A stretch of 64,000 bases of DNA. Origin: Lepidodermella squamata (lineage: Eukaryota; Gastrotricha). Made by a program: the position numbers and the translations under genes. A model generated the notes under the pieces. That model worked only from the letters and a program-made list of their open reading frames with translations. It was not told the DNA's origin and ran no database searches. Positions 45,513-55,964 of this stretch are shown in pieces (within the stretch, counting starts at the first letter, position 1; each line of letters begins with the position of its first letter). The stretch is taken from the NCBI GenBank assembly GCA_047495785.1, contig JBLDXI010000015.1, positions 1,860,001 through 1,924,000 of the forward strand, read 5' to 3'.

Positions 45513-47412
45513 TCAGTTGCAGTAGACATTCAGGAAAGTGTTGTCCTCAGCTAGGTCACACAGCTTTTCCAAGTCACCATTATTAAGGTGGATATCATTT
45601 TCGTCATGCTGAGCAGTTTTATCTTGTTGTTTGGTGTCAGACGTCGGAGCCGGACGGCTGGAGTCAGTGATAGAGATTTGGCTGCTGGTGACAAACTGGT
45701 CTTTGGTTACTGGAGCAGCTGTTGTTTCAATATTGTTTACTGACGACATGGGGATGGCTGTGGTCTCAATGCTGACACTTTCAGTGGGAACATTGACCGA
45801 GGGCGAAATAGCTTTCTCAGAATCTGAAATTCCATTGGGTGATGCACTAGCTATTTCAGGTGTGCTTTCAAGATCCTCAGCCTCTGAGCTGTTTTGGTCA
45901 TTGACGGCGCTGACTTCTTGGGGATTATCCTGTTCTGCTTCGGAACCTATGTCATCAGGGAAGCTTTCGATAGGCCTTATATCAATGGCTCCAATAGAGC
46001 CTGCGTCGCTTTGTCCCAGATCAGGTTTAGGTTGTCTCCCTGACCCCTTGACTTTGTCTCGAATTTTCTTGTCTTTCTTACCTTTCTTCCCTTCCGAAGG
46101 CCTCTTTGTCGGCTTCCCTGGCATTTTCCCGCCAGCTGGCAGCTTCTTGTGTGGTTTCTTTCCGAACTTGATATCCTTAGTGACTGGCTTAGCTTTCGGC
46201 TTCTTCCCCAATTTGATGTCCTTTGTTATCGGCTTAGTTATCGGCGTCTTTCCAAATTTGATGTCCTTTGTAATTGGCTTACTTATTGGCTTCTTCCCAA
46301 ACTTGATGTCCTTCGTGATTGGCTTAGTCATATGTTTCTTCCCAAACTTAATGTCCTTCGTGATTGGCTTAGACGAAGCCTGATTAAGCCCGTGGGACAC
46401 CTTTCTGATGCTTCTATCGATCGGTGCTGTGATTTTGGAAATTCCATGCGAAACTTGAGTAGCAGCCTTTGTTAATTGGCCATCCACATTCGCTGCAACT
46501 CGATTGATTTCATTTGAAACCTTCCCAATTTGATTGTTAACTGGCTCCAAAACTTTGCCAACGCCTTGCCGAATGTGGCCGGTCGCCTTATTGATTCCAT
46601 TCTCAACACCTGTTTTCACATGGTTGATTCCATTGTTTATTTTGTCAATTTGTCGATTCACGGGCTCGATTATCTTGTTGACTTGTTGATTGATTGGTGC
46701 AACAATCTTATTCACGCCACTATGGATTTGGTTTGTCACCTTATTGATGGGAGCCATGACTTTGTTTACCCCAGTGTTGACCATGTTGTTTATGTGATTG
46801 ATGGGTTTGCTGATGACTTGATTAACGGTGTTGAGCCCTTTGCTGACGGCGTTGATTGGCGCTGCAACGGCTTTACTGACATGGCTCACGGAATTAGCGA
46901 CTTGCCCAACACTTCCCGCGAGAGCACCAATCGATCCAGCCATCGGAATTACGGCTGAGACCAATCCGTTTCCGGTGACTTTATTCACGGTCGAGATGAC
47001 ACCTTTGACAGGTGACGGTAGTGCGTTCATAGCTTTGCCGACTACCTTGTTGATCGGATTGTTTGGAATCTTGCTCAAAGCAAAAGCGCCGAGTGAGACT
47101 GGATTTGAAACCACTGCTGCAGCCATAGCCACAGGGGCAGCAACCTTCGAAACTGCTTTCACAGCACCACCGACAGCCTTTCCAACATCTTTGACTGTTT
47201 TCTTGAACGAAAAACGACGTTTGTCGACCTGATCTTCTTGAAGCGATGATTCAGGTTGGAATCGTTCGAATTCGTACTCATTTTCGGCAAATTGCTCCTG
47301 GGCAGTGGCGACGTAGACAAGACCTTTTTGGAAAGAGATTTATAGTGACAACCTTGTCATCTATCAGTAAGACCTTACCCACAGCGACGAAAATCAAAAT
47401 ATTAGTTCTCAT
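45513..47412 (-). CDS. Secreted amphipathic/Lys-rich repeat protein 3
   Basis: Exons 47412-47379 and 47323-45513 (GTGG/GTAAGG, AAAAAG; phase 1), 614 aa. Signal peptide MRTNILIFVAVGLVYVATAQ; a dibasic KRR site follows at about residue 50. A hydrophobic Ala/Val stretch is followed by about 200 residues of repeating amphipathic units with APIN, EPVN or KPIN turns (for example NKIVAPINQQVNKIIEPVN). Then five 15-residue repeats KPITKDIKFGKKxx(T/S) with a 45-bp DNA period at about 46147-46372, a basic linker, and a Ser/Thr/Glu-rich tail (TTAAPVTKDQ-like, mucin-type). It resembles secreted protein 2 in the hydrophobic and amphipathic parts. No known family; LEA-like, lipid-binding or matrix roles are all possible. 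Confidence 0.7.
46147..46372 (-). repeat. 45-bp tandem repeat encoding KPITKDIKFGKK units
   Basis: Five in-frame copies in secreted protein 3, nearly identical at the DNA level. The period is the same 45 bp as in secreted protein 1, although the unit sequence differs. Confidence 0.8.
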
Positions 47413-47621
47413 TATTTTCGTAATGTGAGAATGATCTGTGACTTGAGTGGAAAGGTCTACGCCTTAAAAGCCGTGACAGCGAAAGGGTCGACACATTTTT
47501 CATTTCTCACGGTGATTTCCTGCAGCCGAGAAACACGACCCAAGTTTCCCACCGAAAATCACAGCTGCTGCTTTAATTCCTAGGAATAGCGGCAAATGTA
47601 AAAGGTCTCACGGCCAAGTCT

Positions 47622-48972
47622 TTATATTTTTATTTTGGAACTACGGATTCTATCAAACACGTCTACAAGCGCACAATACAAACACTGCCTGTCGGCGGAA
47701 TCAGTTTGCACCTTGCCGAGTTTCAGAGGGTGGTAAATATAGTATTCGGCACTATAGGTTTCAGTCACTTTTTGAGACCGTGGCGATCCCCAAAGCTGCC
47801 CGGCTCGATGGATGTATTGCAGGCGGTCGCTTGGCAAAGTAACAGCCTTCATGATACTACCAACTGCCAACTCCATGTACACATTATGCTTAGCGAATAA
47901 CGTGAACATTTTGTTTGTTTCTAACAAATCCTGAACGGATACGTAGAAAAGATCAGCGTAAATGTTTGAAACCCGCCGGTAACCTGTTTTCAAAACGTTT
48001 TAAAGGTCATAGTTGACTTTATTGCAGTTCAAACATACCAGAGCTTGCTACTGCAAGGGAGCGGGTGAAATTCGGATCAAGTACTGCTGATTCATTCAAT
48101 GCTTCTTGAATTTGAGCCTGATACTGGTCCAAAACATACCAATGTTCGGGAGTAGTGCAGTCGACTTTATTGTCCCAATTTTTACCCCTACAATGCATCT
48201 TCCTATCGACATCGTATAGCGTTTGAGGTGGGCCTAGGAGCCAGTTGTTCTGAGGATTGAGTTCTTTCCTCTTAAATTTCCACAAGTTCGGAATAAGGTC
48301 GTCGGATATATGCAGAAATCCATCAGTTTGGTTGTTTGTGACGTAGTGACGGACATCTTCAAACCTATCGTAAATTTTAGGAAGGCACTCGTAGAAAATA
48401 GCTCCCGTTGGTTCGGTTGGCGTTGGCGTCAGCTCGATGAAAGACACGTTAACTAGCGACAGAAGCTGGCCGTTTTTATAACCCGAAAGGTTACGCAGTC
48501 CCGTGATACAAAATAAAATGCGCAGGAATATCCCATTGTATAACCGGTAGACTTTAGCAATAGCCTCGAAATGCGGGTTATTCAGCGAGACGATGAGCAT
48601 TATTCTGTTGAAATCTACAAGATCATCAATCCGAGTTGAGTTGAATATTTCCAAGTCTTTCTTTTTAATGACTGATGAACAAGAACCTTGCTTTGCCAAC
48701 TTGAAATACAATGCATTAGCGCAGTCCGTTGTTTCATCGCTTAAAAGCAATTGCTTTTCCAGCGTCAAGTAGTAGGCCGTTTCATTTGTAGAATCATTTC
48801 CAAAACTCCGGCCAGCGTGTTGGAAAATGCCACTCCGCAAAGAGATTATGCTGCTATTCGAATCTGCCAATAGCTGAATAGTGAAAAATACTACTCCAAT
48901 GGCAAAAATTATAGCTATTATGACTATATCTGTCGCTTTGAAAGAATTACGATCAAACCATTGATGCGTCAT
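47622..48972 (-). CDS. STELLO-like glycosyltransferase, copy D
   Basis: Exons 48972-48039 and 47983-47622 (CTCTG/GTATGT, AAACAG; phase 1), 431 aa. The N-terminus MTHQWFDRNSFKA precedes the anchor IVIIAIIFAIGVVFFTIQLL. Blocks: NRIMLIVSLNNPHFEAIAKV, EPTGAIFYECLPKIYDRF, DGFLHISDDLIPNLWKF, RRVSNIYADLFYVS, YMELAVGSIMKAV, YHPLKLG and RQCLYC. The acidic DD motif is intact and three Asn glycosylation sites lie in the stem. Divergent from copy E across 0.65 kb and 210 nt upstream of secreted protein 3 on the same strand. Confidence 0.65.
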
Positions 48973-49619
48973 GGCCCAACACCGAATTAGGCAACATAAG
49001 TATAGCGAAAATTGTTAAGAAGCGAGATAAGCTTTATTTCTTAAAATAAAAATACTACGCTTTATTCAAGATATGCGTGAAGATAAGAAACTCCAGGAAG
49101 TATAAGCAATCTTAGGTGGCACCGAATGCAGAAACGCTTTTCCTCATGACTCATGACTGCATTCTTCTTCGGTTTTGTCGGAACCTTGGTTCATACGGTA
49201 AATCGTACAGGGAGCGTGTTTCTGTATAACGTAAAATCGAAGATTGCGTTCCTCATTTGTATCGGCTAAAAAATCTGAGCTGCGCAGCTGAAGAGTGCAA
49301 GAAAAAGTGACCATTCATAATAGGGAAATTCAATAATAAAAAATCCACCCTAAATTTCTCGCATCGTGTATTTTAGCCTCAATCATAGGATAATTTCATG
49401 TCCCCGTGATAAGCAGTAGGAAGGGAGAACACTCTGCGCCGGCTTCTTCTTCATCAAGAACTTCAAGGGCTATACCGGCCATATACCATAACATGTTCTA
49501 TAATGAACAATTTGTTCTTGCTTTGCGTGTTTGGCTATCATTAATTCTTACCCAAAACGAGATCATTAGTGAGTCTGCAACTACCTGTGGTCATTTCATT
49601 TTTTCTGCACTTCCTCGCT
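48973..49619. other. Divergent intergenic region
   Basis: Head-to-head spacer between STELLO-like copies D and E; should hold both promoters. No gene is recognised. Confidence 0.35.
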
Positions 49620-50993
49620 ATGAAAAACTCTAATGAACTAACTAATTTCATCGTTACTTTTTTCATTTTATTTGCTGCAGTAGCTTTGTCACTTTTTCTT
49701 TTTCACTACAACTTCAATGTCAGTATTATCGGCGAACGGGAGAAGAGCAGATTCGTAAATGATGATCTTATCAAAAAGCATGATAACCAGACCAAAATCA
49801 AACCAAAAACGCGAGCCCGGCAACAATACCCCTTCGAATTCTGCTCTAATCCTGACAGAAGTATTTTCGAGATAAAGCCTGAGTGCGGAAGAGCCTTAAC
49901 CCCAAGGAACATCCCACCAGCCTTCACGAAGGATCAACTTCTAGACTTTCGAAAAGTTGTTCTCATCGTTTCTTTCAACAATCCCCACTTTGAAGCGATA
50001 CCTAAAGTGAGGTCACTCTACCGAGGCATTTTCAAGAGAATCATCTACTGCGTCACAAATATTACTGCATTGAAACACTACCGCGATGGAAGCTACATGC
50101 GATTCGTTAACAGAACAATAATTGAATTCTCCCCGGAAGTCACGGAGCCAACTGGAGCGCTGTTCTATGCCTGCATACCCCTTGTTCTCGACTTACTGGC
50201 TGATATCAGAAGGATGGTGACCGGGAATCAAGTTGCAGGATTCCTTCACATTTCAGATGACCTGATACCCAATTTATGGTCCTTCACACCTAACAGGTTT
50301 TCGCTGAACTCAAACTGGCTCCCAGGGCCTATTCAGGAGGTTTACGATATCGACAACGCTAGGATTTGCGACGGCTACACCTCGAATAACTCGGTAGACT
50401 GCTTGCGTGAGACCAACTGGGATGTTATGCAGTCTTATCAACTGCAATTGATCGGGGCTTTTGACCAAATCGCTGCGACTTATCCTGACTTTGCCGAGAG
50501 TCTCACGCACGTCCCTTATGGCAAGTTTTAATGTGGCTCATCTATCTCTAACTTGGAAATTTTCTTTCCAGGTGGGCCCCGTCGAGTTTGGAATGTATAC
50601 GCTGATATCTTTTACATTACCCGTGAAGACTTGTTTGCCGCTGGTGAAATATTTCGCATCTTCGAGTCTCAAAAGGTATACATGGAGATGGTTGTTGGCA
50701 CAGTAGTTCAAGGCGTTTCCTACCATGCGGCACAGCGCAGAAACATTAGCTACGACGAACGCCTCCAATTTTTTGATAGATATGGTCAAATTTATGGTGG
50801 CGAAAGGGATCGAGCTTTGACAGACACTTATCGGCCGTACTACGCTTTTTATCATCCGTTGAAGATGGGACATATTGCGAACGCATCTACGGATCAACAA
50901 TGCTTGTACTGCATGATGCTGGGAAATTTTAAGAAGATCAGAAATTTCATGAACGCGAAACATCGTTCAAAACTTGGCTGGAAATTGATGTAA
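49620..50993 (+). CDS. STELLO-like glycosyltransferase, copy E
   Basis: Exons 49620-50520 and 50572-50993, 440 aa. The intron has a GC donor (TATG/GCAAGT) and a TTTCCAG acceptor. Using the nearest GT instead breaks the frame, and the GC site places the intron exactly where the other four copies have it (phase 1, before RRVWN). Signal anchor: NFIVTFFILFAAVALSLFLF. Blocks: RKVVLIVSFNNPHFEAIPKV, EPTGALFYACIPLV, HISDDLIPNLWSF, RRVWNVYADIFYITRED, YMEMVVGT, YHPLKMG and QQCLYC. The RQC of the other copies reads QQC. An upstream in-frame ATG at 49569 is possible, but the internal start puts the anchor in the usual place. Confidence 0.65.
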
Positions 50994-51139
50994 TTATTTT
51001 ATGGAAAGAATTTTTGAATTGATGAAAAGTTACGAAGCCCTTTTATGTCCCGAGAAGTTACGAATGTTTTAATTGAGTGCTGTTCTAAAATACTATAGCA
51101 TCGAATATTGCGATGGAATTCGGATGCGTGCGCATAAGC

Positions 51140-51213
51140 GCCTCCTTGGCTCAGTTGGCTAGAGCGCCAGTCTCATAATCTGGAGGTCGTGAGTTCGATC
51201 CTCACAGGGGGCA
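51140..51213 (+). tRNA. tRNA-Met (CAT), elongator-type
   Basis: Complete 74-nt cloverleaf: acceptor GCCTCCT pairs with AGGGGGC, anticodon loop contains CAT, T-loop GTTCGATCC. A T-run follows. First gene of the tRNA array. Confidence 0.9.
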
Positions 51214-51290
51214 GCTTCAACTTTTTGGATGCAAGATATTTCGAATTCGAGGATACCAGGAAGAAAGTTTAAGTAAAACTTTTATATCCT

Positions 51291-51357
51291 CCATGATGGT
51301 CTAGTGGTTAGGATTCCGCGTTCTCACCGCGGCGGGTTCGATTCCCGGTCAGGGAAC
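51291..51357 (+). pseudogene. tRNA-Glu (CTC) copy with deleted variable region
   Basis: Matches the intact tRNA-Glu at 57584 but lacks about 5 nt between the anticodon stem and T arm, leaving almost no variable loop. The acceptor stem has an A mismatch (TCCATGA against TCAGGGA). Anticodon CTC. Probably not functional. Confidence 0.7.
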
Positions 51358-51426
51358 AATGTGTTTCTCCGAAAATGGGGATTAACTTAATTACATAACC
51401 GCACTCGGCACCCATGCAATCATCCA

Positions 51427-51499
51427 GGTTCCGTAGTGTAGTGGTTATCACGTCTCCTTCACACGGAGAAGGTCGCGGGTTCGAACCCCGCCGGAACCT
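51427..51499 (+). tRNA. tRNA-Val (CAC)
   Basis: GGTTCCG pairs with CGGAACC; anticodon loop TTCACAC gives CAC; A and B box sequences intact. Confidence 0.9.
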
Positions 51500-51572
51500 C
51501 GTCAAACATTTTTCCAACTTCGATAAGGTTCCGTTGCTATTAAAAGAGGACCCATGTCTCCTGAAATCATGT

Positions 51573-51644
51573 GGGGATGTAGCTCAGTGGTAGAGCGCTT
51601 GCTTTGCATGTAAGATGTCCCGGGTTCAAACCCCGGCATCTCCA
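51573..51644 (+). tRNA. tRNA-Ala (TGC)
   Basis: GGGGATG pairs with CATCTCC; anticodon loop TTTGCAT gives TGC; T-run downstream. Confidence 0.9.
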
Positions 51645-51807
51645 ATTTTTGTTTCCAAAGTGGTACCTATAATAGTTGAACGATAAACCAACTTGACTTG
51701 AATTTTGCAAGTTTATTCGGAGAATTTGTTGAGAGTTTATTGGTAAAGGCTTTGCGATCGTTTGGAGCTGTTCATAACTTGGTCAGCTGTCATCCAAAAA
51801 AGATTAT

Positions 51808-51889
51808 CGCTGCCAGTAGGATTTGAACCTACGCGCGGAGACCGCATCTGATTTCAAGTCAGACCCCTTAACCACTCGGGCATAGCAGC
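51808..51889 (-). tRNA. tRNA-Ser (TGA)
   Basis: Minus strand, 82 nt with a long variable arm typical of Ser. Anticodon loop ACTTGAAA gives TGA; acceptor GCTGC pairs with GCAGC. It is the only array member transcribed in reverse. Confidence 0.9.
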
Positions 51890-52026
51890 TGGATCGATTT
51901 TCATGTGGGCAACTTGCCTCAGTAAGAAGGTGTACGTCCCGACACTGTTCAAGCATCGCCAACTCTTTCGAGGTTCGCATTCGGTCGAATTAATAAAAGG
52001 CATGGCTACTGTGAAGTTCATTAACT

Positions 52027-52098
52027 GGCCCAGTGGCCTAATGGTAAGGCGTCGGCCTCCGGAGCCGGAGATTGTGGGTTCGAGTCCCATCTGGGTCG
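52027..52098 (+). tRNA. tRNA-Arg (CCG)
   Basis: GGCCCAG pairs with CTGGGTC (one G-T pair); anticodon loop CTCCGGA gives CCG. Confidence 0.88.
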
Positions 52099-52169
52099 CT
52101 ACTTTTTTCGCCCACGTCAAAGAAACTCGATTCAGCAGCAAAAATTGACAGAAAGGTCATCAATCAGCC

Positions 52170-52241
52170 GGCTCAGTAGCTTAGTGGTAGAGCATCTGTC
52201 TTGTAAACAGAAGGTCACGGGTTCGATCCCCGTCTGGGCCT
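52170..52241 (+). tRNA. tRNA-Thr (TGT)
   Basis: GGCTCAG pairs with CTGGGCC; anticodon loop CTTGTAA gives TGT. Confidence 0.88.
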
Positions 52242-52291
52242 CGGCTCTCTTTTTCCCCTAACATCAACCATTAGATACTCAAATAGTAAAT

Positions 52292-52344
52292 AGAGCGCCA
52301 CTCTCATAATCTGGAGGTCGTGAGTTCGATCCTCACAGGGGGCA
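52292..52344 (+). pseudogene. 5'-truncated tRNA-Met fragment
   Basis: Identical to the 3' part of the Met tRNA at 51140 apart from one base (CCACT for CCAGT), but it starts within the D arm and lacks the 5' acceptor strand and A box. Remnant of the second array copy. Confidence 0.85.
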
Positions 52345-52413
52345 GCTTCAACTTTTTGACAGTTTTAGGATCCTGATTCGTAACGAAGGTCACATCCCAA
52401 TGAGAGCCGATCC

Positions 52414-52464
52414 TCCCTGCTGGTCCAGTGGTTAGGATTCCGCGTTCGATTCCCGGTCAGTGAA
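52414..52464 (+). pseudogene. Degenerate tRNA-Glu fragment
   Basis: 5' and 3' ends of tRNA-Glu joined with the anticodon arm deleted; also a G-to-T change in the 3' acceptor strand (CAGTGAA for CAGGGAA). Confidence 0.85.
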
Positions 52465-52632
52465 CAATTTTTCTCTCCTTCATTTCCGAAACGCCTGTTG
52501 ATTATATACGTACTGTGTTGTGGCTTCTCTTCATCATAGTAATCAGCCAGTAGCCGGTCAGGGTACGGTTTTTCTCCTATATTTATTGCAACTTTGCATA
52601 ATGACCGTAGTAAAGGACATCGTAGTTAACCA

Positions 52633-52705
52633 GGTTCCGTAGTGTAGTGGTTATCACGTCTCCTTCACACGGAGAAGGTCGCGGGTTCGAACCCCGCCGG
52701 AACCT
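52633..52705 (+). tRNA. tRNA-Val (CAC), second copy
   Basis: Same sequence as the copy at 51427; intact cloverleaf. Confidence 0.9.
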
Positions 52706-52777
52706 CGTCAAACATTTTTCCAACTTCACAAAGGTTACATTGCCATTAAAAAAGGATAAAGTTCCTTGAGATCACAT

Positions 52778-52849
52778 GGGGATGTAGCTCAGTGGTAGAG
52801 CGCTTGCTTTGCATGTAAGATGTCCCGGGTTCAAACCCCGGCATCTCCA
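52778..52849 (+). tRNA. tRNA-Ala (TGC), second copy
   Basis: Same sequence as the copy at 51573; intact cloverleaf. Confidence 0.9.
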
Positions 52850-53702
52850 ATTTTTGCCAACAATTCGAAAAATAATTAGGCACGATTTTTACTCAACGTA
52901 GAGAGTTGACGTAAAATCGTGACATGTAATGCTGATTAAATTTGAATTTAAAATCTGCTAATGTCGCCTGTAATCTTTTACATCCGAAGCCTAAAACATT
53001 ACATTCATTTGGCAACCCCTCTAAAACAAGGCGTGACAATGTAACTTCACCATGCATGTCCAATATTTATTAGGTCCGCAATCAACTCAATTGAACCGCT
53101 TCATTTTAGATTAATTAACCGACATATCAGTGAGCTGCTTGATTAAAGTGCCGCTGATATTTTATCTTCACTTTTCGTGTCATCAAAAGCTTTCAAGAAA
53201 ATACATTCAGGATTAGTAGTTATTATCCAAGCGACGGTTAATTTATTTGATGCAGGATACTCGATCGTCGTTTTTCAAAGGACACACTCCTGTGCGATTG
53301 CAAAATTTGACCCGCACCGAGCTGCCCGGCGGCAATAAGTTAACGGACCGAAACGCTACCGCATTAACGTAAGATTAAAAACAGAACTTCACCGCGTAAA
53401 AGCATTTTTTCTGCGAGCAGTGTAAGTAAGACACATACTTTGAATACAGCCCACTCGGCTGAATAGTCTCAAATTTCTTTTAGAAACCCAATTTATTTGA
53501 TAGCAATCCGTCATCGCAGGATCTGACAAATAGCGTTGATGTATAGGTTCGAATCAATCTGGATTAATAACGGACAACTAGACTTCTTTACTACAGAACT
53601 CTAATTTTGTCTAAAAGGATATTAAAATTGAGGCTTTTCAATTTACAAGTCGAACCTGAACATTAATCGCATTTCATCACCCGATTTCAACTTGAAAATA
53701 CG
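52850..53702. other. Region upstream of the class C receptor
   Basis: 850 nt with no tRNA similarity, no gene and no repeat recognised. Presumably carries the promoter of the receptor gene that interrupts the tRNA array. Confidence 0.4.
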
Positions 53703-55964
53703 ATGTTTCTTCACATTTTGCTAGCAATCAGTTTGGCTGCAGTCTTCAGAGGGCCAACAACGTTCTCAGCGGCTCCGGATTTCTTCAACGCGCCACCAAA
53801 AAATGCTACAAAAACTCTCATCATTCCGCATTTGCTCGTTATCCCAACAAAAAACGCCTGTAACATAACATCTTACATGTTAGCCGATCATGTCAACTCG
53901 AGGCGTGACTTTTTACCGAATTATCTCGTCAAATTTGTCCCTGCCCACAACCGAGCCGCCAATCAACAACTGATTCAGATAATGGAAAGGACTAGCTATC
54001 CAAACAACACCTACATTGCTCCGATCATTACAGGGCCTGATGCAACCTGTGAAGAAGTTGCTAGAACGCTTCGGGGTATGCAGACCATCCTATACTCGCC
54101 AACATGCGGCGGCCCGCTTCTAGTCTCACGCCGGGCTGTCGATTTCAACAACATGTTCTCCACATCCTCCCCAACCGAACGCTACATCTACGCCGGTTTA
54201 GAGGTAATGAAAAACATTGGAAAATGGAAGGAGGTCGCGATAGTCTACAGCACGGTTAGCCAGAATTCCGCGGTCTTAGCCAGATCCTATCTCGACCTGT
54301 TCGACGCTAATGGCATCACCGTGAAACAGTTCATATACGCCTTCAACATGCTTGATATAACAACCCAGGAATGGACAGCTTTGCGTGATACTGTTCGCAT
54401 TATAGCTACAATCCTTCCAGGCAATGAAGATTGCCGTAAATTTCTTTGCCTAGCTTGGCTATATGGCATCAGACCTCCACGCTACGCTTTCGTTATATGG
54501 AACACGCCATGCCTGACTACATCCATCGATCCTACAACACCGCCCGTCTATCCGTGGTGTGATCAGGCCATTTTCGATAAGCAGCTTGAAGGTTCCTTCT
54601 CTATTGGAATTTCGGTTAATAGCAGCAAAGCGCAAACTTCTTTCGGTTACTACGGGACGGATCTTGATGCTGAACTGATTCGCAGGTCGAACAATAACAC
54701 CTATGAAGATTATTTCCAGCGTAACGTCTGCCACGACTCCCTGATGGCGACTTTGGTCACGCTTGACGATGCTGAGAAAACGCTGAACGCAAAGTATTCG
54801 CTGACATTGAGCGATTTTGCCGATCCGCGTTACCGCAAACTGGTGAACGTTGTCGTTAACACATCGGCTGGTTTGATTGATTACGTTGGTCTCCGAACTG
54901 GTAGAACTGTCAAGGACGTAAACGGCTTCGGAAATGAAAATATGCTGATTCTTCAAGCTCAGGGCAGGTTCGAGAGGCTTGTAGTCGAGATTCAATACTT
55001 CAACAAAACGGCGCCAAAGGTCTACGAAGCTAAATATTGGAACACCCCGTATTGGCCGGCTGGTAAGCCTGCGAAAGATCTTACTCACATTGAATCCCGC
55101 CTGCAATACTGCGGCGCTGGAATTTATGGTCCAGTAATAGGCCTGGCCTCCGCCATTTCAATTTTTCAAATCGCCCTCCTCACGAAATCCAACAGCGAGT
55201 TATTTTTCGGACAATTGAAAAAGCTGGTCGTCCTTTTGTGTTGTCTGGTTCTGAACGTTTCAGCTGTTTTCCTCATCATTGGCCGCGATTTTGCGATGGA
55301 AATCGAGTGTAAAATAATGCCGTTTCTCACTGTCATAGGCCTATCGCCGCTACATGGGCTCATCTTCTCGCAAATGTTAGCTTATAGCGAGCTAATCGAA
55401 CTTGAAAAGAAACCTGCCATACCTGGGCAAAATGGTCTCCATGCCAAAAAGATTGTTGTCCTCAAAAGCGATCCTGCCGAAATCAAAAAGCGAATTGCCC
55501 TCATATGGCTCGGTTCTATTCTGCCCAGCTTGATCATCCTTGCCGTTTGGCTGTTCTTCGACCCGTTGAAACTTTACTTCGTTAAGGGTCCGCTGTCCTT
55601 CGATGAATTAGAGGATACCTATTACACAGACGATGTGATCGCGTGCAAATCGTCCGAGTTGTCTCTCGTTTGGTATGTCATCCTGCTGGTTATTCATTTT
55701 CTGCAACTGCTGCTAGCGAATTTATTCTCCTTCAGCATCAATCGGCGAAGAATGCCTGGCAAATTTGCTTTTTCGGTGAAAATTATCCGTCTGGCGGCGA
55801 TTTTCGCCCTAACCTTCGCAGCTGGCAGTGTTTTAGCTGTGATCGTCGTTACAAACGAGCCGACGCCTTGCATTGACAAGGCCATGGTTGCATTTTGCGA
55901 GCTTATCTACTCGGCTATCATTGCCCCAGTTCTGTTATTCCCTACCAAAACGCGCAGAAACTAA
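53703..55964 (+). CDS. GABA-B-like class C G-protein-coupled receptor (intronless)
   Basis: 753 aa in one exon. A signal peptide (MFLHILLAISLAAVF) precedes a Venus-flytrap-type ligand-binding domain (about 35-460), which has ITGPDATCEEVARTL, YIYAGLEVMKNIGKWKEVAIVYS and spaced Cys residues typical of the ANF-receptor fold. Then come seven helices: GPVIGLASAISIFQIALL, VVLLCCLVLNVSAVFLI, CKIMPFLTVIGLSPLHGLIF, IALIWLGSILPSLIILAVW, LSLVWYVILLVIHFLQLLL, LAAIFALTFAAGSVLAVIV and AFCELIYSAIIAPVLLF. The FDPLK after TM4, the C-K-S-S in loop 2 and the absence of a Cys-rich linker point to the GABA-B branch, not mGluR. The tail is very short, without a coiled coil, so heterodimer pairing like GABA-B1/B2 may differ. 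An intronless gene among multi-exon neighbours suggests retroposition. Ligand unknown. Confidence 0.75.
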   Translation: MFLHILLAISLAAVFRGPTTFSAAPDFFNAPPKNATKTLIIPHLLVIPTKNACNITSYMLADHVNSRRDFLPNYLVKFVPAHNRAANQQLIQIMERTSYPNNTYIAPIITGPDATCEEVARTLRGMQTILYSPTCGGPLLVSRRAVDFNNMFSTSSPTERYIYAGLEVMKNIGKWKEVAIVYSTVSQNSAVLARSYLDLFDANGITVKQFIYAFNMLDITTQEWTALRDTVRIIATILPGNEDCRKFLCLAWLYGIRPPRYAFVIWNTPCLTTSIDPTTPPVYPWCDQAIFDKQLEGSFSIGISVNSSKAQTSFGYYGTDLDAELIRRSNNNTYEDYFQRNVCHDSLMATLVTLDDAEKTLNAKYSLTLSDFADPRYRKLVNVVVNTSAGLIDYVGLRTGRTVKDVNGFGNENMLILQAQGRFERLVVEIQYFNKTAPKVYEAKYWNTPYWPAGKPAKDLTHIESRLQYCGAGIYGPVIGLASAISIFQIALLTKSNSELFFGQLKKLVVLLCCLVLNVSAVFLIIGRDFAMEIECKIMPFLTVIGLSPLHGLIFSQMLAYSELIELEKKPAIPGQNGLHAKKIVVLKSDPAEIKKRIALIWLGSILPSLIILAVWLFFDPLKLYFVKGPLSFDELEDTYYTDDVIACKSSELSLVWYVILLVIHFLQLLLANLFSFSINRRRMPGKFAFSVKIIRLAAIFALTFAAGSVLAVIVVTNEPTPCIDKAMVAFCELIYSAIIAPVLLFPTKTRRN

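Noticed and set aside
45631-46383. Plus-strand open frame with repeated FFPNLMSFVIGL-like units
   Set aside because: Mirror image of the KPITKDIKFGKK tandem repeats on the minus strand; the repeat itself keeps the antisense frame open.
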